From JAFAVN01 sp036378375 (GTDB taxonomy: Bacteria > Verrucomicrobiota > Verrucomicrobiia > Chthoniobacterales > JAFAMB01), in assembly GCA_036378375.1 (NCBI GenBank), contig DASUWQ010000217.1, positions 1-8,405 of the forward strand: a DNA stretch of 8,405 bases, read 5' to 3'. This document shows positions 1-6,342 of this stretch, in pieces. The notes beneath the pieces were generated by a model that did not search any database, was not told the origin of the DNA, and was given only the letters and a program-made list of their open reading frames with translations. A program made the translations under genes and the position numbers. The first letter of the stretch is position 1. Every line of letters begins with the position of its first letter.

Positions 1-51
1 GAGTGGACGCTTCTCGGCATGGGTGCTCGGAATCGTCCACTAAGTCCACTC
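1..51. repeat. Small inverted and direct repeat around GTCCACT
   Basis: GAGTGGAC at 1-8 is the exact reverse complement of GTCCACTC at 44-51. A further direct copy, GTCCACT, sits at 35-41, two bases before the last one. The arms are short and the loop is 35 bases, so a stable hairpin is not certain. The left arm touches the window edge, so the element may be larger than what is visible. Confidence 0.4.
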
Positions 52-149
52 GGATAGTCCCTCTGCTGCCCTGGATCTCATCCTACCTTTCACTTTTTTT
101 GAAAGAAAGCCCGGAACTTCGACGTACTACCTTGTGAAAGACCATTATT
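1..149. other. Leader region upstream of the macroglobulin gene, no confident gene
   Basis: I see no supported gene here. On the + strand one frame closes at the TAA at 41-43 and another at the TAG at 55-57, so a few last codons of an upstream gene could lie at the left edge, but the stretch is too short to judge. The frame of the macroglobulin itself is open from base 3 until the TGA at 135-137, which rules out an in-frame upstream ATG for that gene. A CTTTC / GAAAG pair (87-91 and 101-105) around a run of seven T gives a weak hairpin. A TTGAAA at 99-104 resembles a -35 box, but no good -10 lies at the right distance, so I do not call a promoter. Confidence 0.5.
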
Positions 150-3100
150 ATGCCATCAGCGCCGGGCCGAATCCTGAAGTCTATCCAGACTTTTTTCCTA
201 ACCCTCTTACGTTTTATCTTTGGAGAGATCCATTGGCATCCACCAATCTGGCTGCGACCGATTGGTCGGTTCATTTTAAGCCATCGCATTCTGTGTTCGC
301 TCGCGACTTTCGGGATCGTCGTCTGCGGGTTAGCCGTTTACTACGTCCAACATCTACCCCAGCCGCAATTTAATAGCTTTACGGTCAGGCCGCCCGATGT
401 CACGCCCTTGGAGAAAGACCTGAAGCCGAACCCGGCTACGATCGTTTTTCGAGATTCAGCAGCTCCTTTGGGCAAGATCGGCGCGACGGTTAACCTCCAA
501 ATGACACCTCGTTTAGCAGGTGAATGGAAATGGAAGAATGACCGGACACTGGTCTTCTCTCCCTCAGAGGATTGGCCGCCTGACACCCATTATCAGGTAA
601 CGCTGCCCCAATCCGAATTAGCCGATAACATCCGCTTGAAGAGCGATGTGGCAGAATTCGTTACTCAGCCGCTCACGGTGACTTTCAAAGATCCGCAATT
701 TTACCAAGATCCGGTTGATGCAGACAAACGGCAGGTGATCGCGACGATCGAAACCAATTTCCCTATCCAGTTAGACGCGCTCCGCAACCAGACAAACCTT
801 CAAGTACTCGGCGGTACCCACTTGTTTGGAGGCAAGCAGCCGCTCGAAATTGTAGCTGACCTACACCAAAGGCGATTCTTTCTCCGGTCAGCCAATGTAA
901 CCTTGCCGGACCAGGAAGACTTTGTCCTCCTCGCCATCAAGGAGGGCCTGGTTAGCGCGTCTGGCACCTCGCGGACGACAAGAGACGAAGTAGCCAAGGT
1001 GCGGGTGCCTGATCGTTACAGCTTCTTTACTATCCAAAGCGTCGAGTCTTCGACCGCGCGCCGCGAGAATGGCGATATCGCTCAGTTGATGGTGGTCTCG
1101 ACGAGCACCAACACCAAGGCCGCAGATATTGCGTCCGCCGTTCAGGTCTGGCTTCTACCTAACAAAAAGAATGTAGAAGAAAGCAACGACAACCGCTCGG
1201 AAGACAGCGACTCCAAAGCCACGGATGACGAGAACAAAAACGGTGACTCCAAAGACAACCGTACGCTGAATAGCGACTCGAAAGATAGCGACAGCCAAGA
1301 CAGCAATTCGACTACGACGGACTCTACGAACGACGACGCGAACAACAACAACGACGAAGAGAGCAGTGATGCCAGATCGTGGAAGAGCCCGGGTGAAGTC
1401 ACCGATGAAGTTCTAAAGACAGCCCAACGGTTGCCAGTGACCCTGCAACCGGAAAAAGAGAAATTCTCCCAGGAGCATCTGTTCCGCTTTGTCTTACCAA
1501 AGGGAGGTCAGCTGTTTATCCGGGTACCGAAAGACACGCCGGCAGTAGGTGGTTATCTGCTTGGGGCCGATTATCGAGCAATTGTCGATGTCGATCCGTT
1601 GCCGCGCGAAATCCAAATCCAAGGGAAAGGTGGGATACTTGCCCTGGGAGGAGAAAGGACTCTCTCAATCATCACTCGGGGTGTGCAGGATGTAGAGTTC
1701 GAGATTGCCAAGGTCCTACCGGGCCAAATTAATCATCTGGTTACGCAAACGTCGGGTTCCTTCAACAAGCTGGAGTTCCTTGGCGATAATTTCGATCAGA
1801 ACAATATCAGCGTCATCAACCGGCCTCGTTTGCAGATCGCCGACGACGGTGATGGTACTGCTAAATACAGTTCGCTTGTCCTGGATCCATACTTAACCGC
1901 GGGTGGTAAGATCCAGTATGGGCTCTTTTTCATCCGGCCCAAAGCGGTCGATCCGCATACTCACAAGAAGGTAAAAGCACGCTCGGAAACGCGGTTCGTG
2001 TTGGTAACCGATCTCGGTATCCTGGTGAAGCGAAACAGCGATCATAGCCGCGAGATTTTTGTCGTATCGCTTAAAGACCAGACTCCTGTCCCAGATGCTC
2101 ACGTAGTCTTGTTAGGGAAAAATGGTCTAGCCGTGTTTGATGGCGCGACGGATGAGAATGGACATATCCATTCGCCAGCGTTGGCCGAGGCAGAGGGCGA
2201 GCGTGAACCTGCCGCTATCGTCGCCCAGTTGGGGAACGATCTTTCATTCATGCCGTACGAACGAGACGACAATCTCGTTGATTTTTCCTCCTTCGAAATC
2301 GACGGCGAAGTATCGCCCGCGGCAGACACGGTGGAAGCGTTCCCATTCACTGAGCGCGGAGTCTACCGGCCAGGTGAAACGGTCCATGTTGGGTTGATTG
2401 TTCGATCTCAACGCAGCACTTCCGCCGCGATCCCTTTGGTCGTGAACCTGGACGATTCCAGCGGAACCTCTGTTGGTTCACAGGCAGTCAAAACGCAGGG
2501 ATTAGCCGAAACCTATTTCGAGTTACCTGGTGACGCCGGGACTGGCGAATATCATCTGACCGTCCATCTACAAAACAAAGACCAAACGCAGATCGCCGAA
2601 CAATACTTTCACGTAGAAGATTTTCAGCCTGATCGGATGAAGCTGGCCGCATCAGTTGATGCCGGCGAAAACGCGGCCTGGGTAACTCCGGACAAACTTG
2701 AGGTCAATGTTCATCTGGAGAACTTGTTTGGTACACCCGCGGTCGGGAACCGTATTACGGCCAAACAGAAAGTCAGCGTTGGCGAATTCCAATTATCAAA
2801 GTGGAAAGAATTTAGCTTCTTTAACCCGACGATCTATCCGGACGATCACCCGAGGTACGACGAAGAGGAAGAACTGGAAGATCAAAACGCCGATGCCCAG
2901 GGGAATGCCATCGTTAAAGGCGATCTCAGCAAATATGCCAACGCTTGTTACAGGGTAGATTTTGATGTGGAAGGCTTTGAAGCCGATGGCGGCCGAAGCG
3001 TGCACAAGAGTGTCCAGACCATTGTTGCGGACCGCGATTATGTGTTGGGTTACCGAACCGCCGCTCAACTCGACTTTCTGCCCTACAATCAACCTGCCGC

Positions 3101-5993
3101 GATCGAACTACTAGCCGTTAATCAGGCACAAGCTCCCGTCGGACTGACCAACTGCCGGTTTCGTCTAATCGAGCTAGTCAACGAGCCGGTCCTGACAAAA
3201 CAGGATAATGGTACCTTCAAGTACGAAACGGTCAGCCGGGAAAAAACGGTACAGGACCAAGCCTTAGTTCTGGACAATAAGGCAACTAGCTTTTCGCTGG
3301 CGACCAATGAGGCAGGAAAATTTCGCTGGGAGGTCGTGGATCAGAATGGGGCGCTCATTTTCAGACTCGACTACACGGTAGTGGGCGCCAATCAGCGGGT
3401 CTCTGCCTTAGGCGAAAAAACCGACCTAAATCTGAAGCTAAGCAAGAAAACGGTCGCTCCCGGTGAGAGCCTCCAAGTAAGTCTGCAAGCGCCCTACGAT
3501 GGCTATGGTCTTATTGCGGTGGAACGCGATAAAACCTACGCGTGGAAATGGTTTCGTGCTTCTAGAGGTATGTCTGTCCAGGAGATCCAGATTCCGGCGA
3601 ACTTCAGCGGCTATGCATATCTTAACATCAGCTTTGTGCGCGGCCTAAACTCGCCGGAAGTTTACGCACCGCCGCTCAGTTATGCTGCTGCTCCCTTCAA
3701 ATGCGTACCCGCTCAGCGCGAGATTAAGGTTTCGCTTGAGGCGCCTAAGCGATCTAAGCCGGGAGAGAAGCTAGCCATTAAAGTCCGCGCGGATCGCAAT
3801 TGCAAACTCGTCGTATTTGCGGTCGATACCGGTATTCTCCAGGTCAGCGACTATGAAACTCCCGACCCGCTTACCTGGCAGTTCAGGAAGCGCCAATTAG
3901 AAGTCCAAACCTACGAGATCGTGGAGTCCCTTTTACCGGAGTATTCGAAGCTGAAACAGATAGCCGCTTCCGGAGGTGGCGAGGAGGGACACGTGGAGAA
4001 GAATCTAAACCCATTCTCCCGAGTGGCGGAAAAGCCGGTCGTGTTCTGGTCCGGGGTTATCTCAGCCGGCCCTCAGCCGATCGACGTCAATTATGTAGTC
4101 CCCGAGTTCTTCGACGGAAGCGTTAGAATCATGGCAGTTGCCGAGTCGGCTGATGGAGAAGGCTCCGCTCAATGCGAGAGCGCTATTCATGGTCCGATTA
4201 TCATCACGCCGCAAGCTCCGCTGTTTTCAGCGCCAGGTGATCAATTCCTGACTTCCGCCACTTTGACCAACGCGACCGAGAACGATTTGAGCACAAACGT
4301 CCATATCGAATGCGAAGGCGGCATAACCGCTATCGGTCAGCCCCAGCGGACGATTAGTTTGCATCCGGGAGCGAGCCAGACATTGCGTTGGCAAATTCGA
4401 ACCACCGACACGTTGGGTAACGCGGTTATTCGATTCGTGGCGACCGCTCCTACCGAGTTAGTCCATCGTCAACGGACTCTAAGCGTTCGCCCGGCAGTGC
4501 CCTTCCTGACCTTAGTCGAAAGTGGGAGATTAGCCGGCGGCGGTAAGGAGATACCGTTAACTCAGGAATTCTATCCCCAATTCGAATCTCGTACCGTGAT
4601 CGGCTCGAGTTCGCCGGTGTTATTTGTTAACGGCTTACATCAATTCTTGGAAACGTATCCGTACGACTGTTCCGAACAATTGACGAGCAAGGAGTTCGCT
4701 AATCTAGCCTTGATCTCGATCCCGGGGTCAGGTCTGACCAAGACTCAGTTAGCAACTAAGTTACAGAGTTACTTCAAGATCATTCGCGACCGCCAAGGAT
4801 CGAGCGGAGCGATCGGTTACTGGACGGCCGACGATGCTCAAGAGCTCGACGCGATTTCCCTCTATGTTTTGGAATTCATAACTGATGCCAAGCTGGCCGG
4901 TTTCGCGGTGCCCACCGATATCGACAAAGCCGGGGTGAACTATCTGAAAAAGGTGGCTAGCGCTAACCCATCCGGCTTAGAGCAGGCACAGATAGTAGCA
5001 AAAGCAATTTATCTGCTGACCCGGCGCGAACAGGTGATGACTAACGAACTGGTTAGCTTGCGGGATACACTCGAGCGAGAATTTCCCGACCAGTGGAAAC
5101 AGTCAATCACCGGGGTTTATGTGGCAGCGTCCGCGCAGCTTTTGATGAAAGAACGCGAAGCGAACGACTGGATCAGCCACTATCGTTTAACCGGCCAGCT
5201 CAACTCCTCCGAGCTTTGGTCCAGCCTGACCGATTACGCCGAATATCTAACGGTCCTGGCTCGTCATTTCCCCCAACGTTTCCGGTCGTTGGGCCGCGAT
5301 CAAGTTGAACAAATTCTGAAACCGATTTGGGCAGCGGACTATAACACATTGTCAGCGGCAGAATGTCTGCGGGCACTGGTCGCGGGACAGAACTTGATCG
5401 ACTTAAGCAAAAACAATCTTCGAATCAGCCAGTGGAACGGTAACTGGCAACCGCTGGTTACCAACGCGCTTGGCCTGGTGACCCTTGGTAACGATGTGAC
5501 CAAGGTGAAGTTCGATGCAAACCAAAACGGCGCGGGATACTTTCAGGTAATCCAGAGCGGGTTTCCTAAAAATGTGAAACCTTTCGCGCGCGGGTTGGAT
5601 CTCAGACGCGATTTCTTAGACGCCAAAAATCAGCCGGTCTCGAGATTGAATCTGGGAGATCAGATCAAAGTGCGGCTTCGGATCCGGTCAACAACCGGGA
5701 CGTCGGTTGATCACGTCGCCATCTCGGATCTTTTGCCGGCTGGGTTTGAGCCGGTTCGAGACGAAAAGGGTGGCGTTGCTGTCACTGCTGACGGCGTCGA
5801 GTATTCCGATGTACGGGAAGATCGCGTGTTGATCTATCTAACCGCCCAGGGCAAAGACACGGAAATCACCTATGAAGCGAAAGCGACCGTTCCTGGTACT
5901 CTGATCGTGCCGCCGGTCGCGGCGCAAGCGATGTACGATCAAGCGGTCCAGGTAGCCGGTGAAACGGGCCGGATCGAGGTGAAACAACCATGA
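150..5993 (+). CDS. Membrane-anchored bacterial alpha-2-macroglobulin (yfhM-like), thioester type
   Basis: Periplasmic protease trap. In this family a protease cleaves the bait region, the protein collapses around it, and a Cys-Gln thioester bonds the attacker. Seen in the 1947-residue product: a basic, partly hydrophobic tail; one membrane segment at about 46-66 with no good lipobox (IVVC has Val before Cys); beta-domains from about 80; an Asp/Ser/Asn-rich linker at 338-407; an MG2 domain with YRPGE at 739-743; a bait-region domain from about 1093; VDTGIL at about 1225 followed by YETPDP; a Gly-rich loop at 1275-1280; an A2M core with FWSG at about 1296; the thioester CSEQ at 1507-1510 after YPYD; and a C-terminal receptor-binding-like domain from about 1790. 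E. coli YfhM is about 1650 residues, so this one is roughly 300 longer. The start at ATG 150 is forced by the in-frame TGA at 135-137. Its ribosome site is weak (GAAAG at 136-140). The stop TGA at 5991-5993 overlaps an ATG. Downstream pbpC supports the role. Confidence 0.95.
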   Translation: MPSAPGRILKSIQTFFLTLLRFIFGEIHWHPPIWLRPIGRFILSHRILCSLATFGIVVCGLAVYYVQHLPQPQFNSFTVRPPDVTPLEKDLKPNPATIVFRDSAAPLGKIGATVNLQMTPRLAGEWKWKNDRTLVFSPSEDWPPDTHYQVTLPQSELADNIRLKSDVAEFVTQPLTVTFKDPQFYQDPVDADKRQVIATIETNFPIQLDALRNQTNLQVLGGTHLFGGKQPLEIVADLHQRRFFLRSANVTLPDQEDFVLLAIKEGLVSASGTSRTTRDEVAKVRVPDRYSFFTIQSVESSTARRENGDIAQLMVVSTSTNTKAADIASAVQVWLLPNKKNVEESNDNRSEDSDSKATDDENKNGDSKDNRTLNSDSKDSDSQDSNSTTTDSTNDDANNNNDEESSDARSWKSPGEVTDEVLKTAQRLPVTLQPEKEKFSQEHLFRFVLPKGGQLFIRVPKDTPAVGGYLLGADYRAIVDVDPLPREIQIQGKGGILALGGERTLSIITRGVQDVEFEIAKVLPGQINHLVTQTSGSFNKLEFLGDNFDQNNISVINRPRLQIADDGDGTAKYSSLVLDPYLTAGGKIQYGLFFIRPKAVDPHTHKKVKARSETRFVLVTDLGILVKRNSDHSREIFVVSLKDQTPVPDAHVVLLGKNGLAVFDGATDENGHIHSPALAEAEGEREPAAIVAQLGNDLSFMPYERDDNLVDFSSFEIDGEVSPAADTVEAFPFTERGVYRPGETVHVGLIVRSQRSTSAAIPLVVNLDDSSGTSVGSQAVKTQGLAETYFELPGDAGTGEYHLTVHLQNKDQTQIAEQYFHVEDFQPDRMKLAASVDAGENAAWVTPDKLEVNVHLENLFGTPAVGNRITAKQKVSVGEFQLSKWKEFSFFNPTIYPDDHPRYDEEEELEDQNADAQGNAIVKGDLSKYANACYRVDFDVEGFEADGGRSVHKSVQTIVADRDYVLGYRTAAQLDFLPYNQPAAIELLAVNQAQAPVGLTNCRFRLIELVNEPVLTKQDNGTFKYETVSREKTVQDQALVLDNKATSFSLATNEAGKFRWEVVDQNGALIFRLDYTVVGANQRVSALGEKTDLNLKLSKKTVAPGESLQVSLQAPYDGYGLIAVERDKTYAWKWFRASRGMSVQEIQIPANFSGYAYLNISFVRGLNSPEVYAPPLSYAAAPFKCVPAQREIKVSLEAPKRSKPGEKLAIKVRADRNCKLVVFAVDTGILQVSDYETPDPLTWQFRKRQLEVQTYEIVESLLPEYSKLKQIAASGGGEEGHVEKNLNPFSRVAEKPVVFWSGVISAGPQPIDVNYVVPEFFDGSVRIMAVAESADGEGSAQCESAIHGPIIITPQAPLFSAPGDQFLTSATLTNATENDLSTNVHIECEGGITAIGQPQRTISLHPGASQTLRWQIRTTDTLGNAVIRFVATAPTELVHRQRTLSVRPAVPFLTLVESGRLAGGGKEIPLTQEFYPQFESRTVIGSSSPVLFVNGLHQFLETYPYDCSEQLTSKEFANLALISIPGSGLTKTQLATKLQSYFKIIRDRQGSSGAIGYWTADDAQELDAISLYVLEFITDAKLAGFAVPTDIDKAGVNYLKKVASANPSGLEQAQIVAKAIYLLTRREQVMTNELVSLRDTLEREFPDQWKQSITGVYVAASAQLLMKEREANDWISHYRLTGQLNSSELWSSLTDYAEYLTVLARHFPQRFRSLGRDQVEQILKPIWAADYNTLSAAECLRALVAGQNLIDLSKNNLRISQWNGNWQPLVTNALGLVTLGNDVTKVKFDANQNGAGYFQVIQSGFPKNVKPFARGLDLRRDFLDAKNQPVSRLNLGDQIKVRLRIRSTTGTSVDHVAISDLLPAGFEPVRDEKGGVAVTADGVEYSDVREDRVLIYLTAQGKDTEITYEAKATVPGTLIVPPVAAQAMYDQAVQVAGETGRIEVKQP
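1161..1370 (+). other. Asp/Ser/Asn-rich low-complexity linker within the macroglobulin
   Basis: This codes for residues 338-407. By hand count, 44 of the 70 residues are Asp, Ser or Asn, with a few Glu, Lys and Thr and almost no hydrophobic residues. It follows a strand ending in VWLLP and precedes a return to ordinary domain sequence at ARSW, so it looks like a disordered spacer inserted in an early beta-domain. At DNA level GACTCC/GAAAG recurs in frame (Asp-Ser-Lys) at 1209, 1245 and 1275, with gaps of 36 and 30 bases, which fits growth by slippage or unequal exchange. No function can be read from it. Confidence 0.85.
4656..4679 (+). other. Thioester site (YPYDCSEQ) of the macroglobulin
   Basis: The codons give YPYD-CSEQ, with Cys1507 at 4668-4670 and Gln1510 at 4677-4679. 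Cys and Gln are the two residues that form the internal thioester in the family, and both are kept. The second position is Ser instead of the Leu of the common bacterial CLEQ or the Gly of animal CGEQ. The surrounding YPY and the helical LTSKEFANLAL fit the start of the thioester (alpha/alpha) domain, so the site is probably active. Confidence 0.85.
5976..5993 (+). promoter_or_regulatory. Shine-Dalgarno plus ATGA stop/start overlap at the end of the macroglobulin gene
   Basis: GAGGTG at 5976-5981 lies 8 bases before ATG 5990-5992, which overlaps the TGA stop at 5991-5993. This is the classic layout of a translationally coupled gene joint. The frame opened here, however, runs only to the TAA at 6293-6295 through repeat DNA and gives an Arg-rich product with no recognisable domain. 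The downstream pbpC is in another frame. I read this as a leftover start signal of the second gene and not as the start of a working small gene. The observed bases are certain; the history is inference. Confidence 0.55.
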
Positions 5994-6001
5994 GGGTAAT
6001 T

Positions 6002-6066
6002 GTGGAGCGTGGAGCCGTGGAGCGCTGCCTTCCTGGGGCCGCTGGACGAGGCCGACGAGAGGTCGG
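6002..6066. repeat. GTGGAGC triplet block with adjoining short stem
   Basis: GTGGAGC occurs three times, at 6002-6008, 6009-6015 and 6017-6023, spaced 7 and 8 bases apart. Downstream, CCGAC at 6052-6056 pairs with GTCGG at 6062-6066 around a 5-base loop. The base composition is richer in G and C than the flanking genes. It looks like an interspersed repeat distinct from the palindromic array that follows, but only one copy is visible in this window. Confidence 0.45.
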
Positions 6067-6104
6067 TACCGTAGAGTGTGCTTGTCCATGGCGGCCGCGA
6101 CGAC

Positions 6105-6171
6105 GGCTCCGTAGGAGCCTAATATTTATAGCAGCCAGCCCTATAAAAATGCGACGAGCTCCGTTAGGAGC
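6105..6171 (+). repeat. Forward palindrome pair of the array
   Basis: GGCTCC-GTA-GGAGCC at 6105-6119 forms a 6-bp stem. GCTCC-GTTA-GGAGC at 6158-6171 forms a 5-bp stem. The 39 bases between them carry TTTATAG and CTATAAAA. The sequence after the second core (TGTAGC, then GTATAAGG, then GCGTCGC) is a diverged echo of the same unit, so the unit length is about 50 bases. Confidence 0.75.
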
Positions 6172-6277
6172 GGCATCTGTAGCTGTTGGTATAAGGCGTC
6201 GCAAATTTTGCCTGTGCGTTGTCCCGCAAACGGCATTCGGACGTCAAGCCGGTGGTGGACACTCTCCAAGCTATGCC

Positions 6278-6342
6278 GCTCCTGACGGAGCTTAATCCTA
6301 ATTTTCGTCATGGTATCTATAAAGATTGCGCTCCTACGGAGC
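6278..6342 (-). repeat. Inverted palindrome pair of the array, running into pbpC
   Basis: GCTCC-TGAC-GGAGC at 6278-6291 and GCTCC-TAC-GGAGC at 6330-6342 are the reverse-orientation copies. Read on the - strand, the segment from 6342 downwards matches the forward unit through GCTCCGTAGGAGC, then AATnTTTATAG. The second copy lies inside the open frame of PbpC and codes for part of its first residues (about ALLRS). Confidence 0.75.

Larger units (their letters stand above)
5994..6309. other. Repeat-filled gap between the macroglobulin gene and pbpC
   Basis: About 316 bases without a credible gene. The first third holds a GTGGAGC block and a short stem. The rest holds a mirrored array of small palindromes, described separately. 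Short frames exist on both strands, but their products are Arg/Pro/Ala-rich and consist of repeat DNA. None of the palindromes is followed by a T-run, so I see no factor-independent terminator, and the two genes may still be co-transcribed. AT-rich TATAAAA (6142-6148) and TATAAGG (6190-6196) could resemble -10 boxes, but neither has a matching -35. Confidence 0.7.

Noticed and set aside
134..373. 79-codon + strand frame starting at GTG 134
   Set aside because: It overlaps the macroglobulin start in another frame, and the alternative frame carries the clear membrane segment and continues for 1947 residues.
1142..1402. Ser/Leu-rich - strand frame opposite the acidic linker
   Set aside because: It is the antisense shadow of the Asp/Ser/Asn codons; its composition follows from the repeats on the + strand.
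5838..6204. Two overlapping - strand frames across the macroglobulin end and the repeat gap
   Set aside because: Arg/Pro-rich products, no domain, and no ribosome site seen; they run antisense to the conserved C-terminal domain.
5990..6295. 101-codon + strand frame starting at the ATGA overlap with a good Shine-Dalgarno
   Set aside because: The product is Arg/Gly/Ala-rich with no domain and is made of repeat DNA, including the palindromes. It is better explained as a start signal left without its gene. A -1 frameshift into pbpC within 6286-6292 was considered, but no slippery heptamer is present there.
6330..6342. Hairpin as a factor-independent terminator between the genes
   Set aside because: The stem is only 5 bp and no T-run follows on the + strand; it lies inside the PbpC reading frame.
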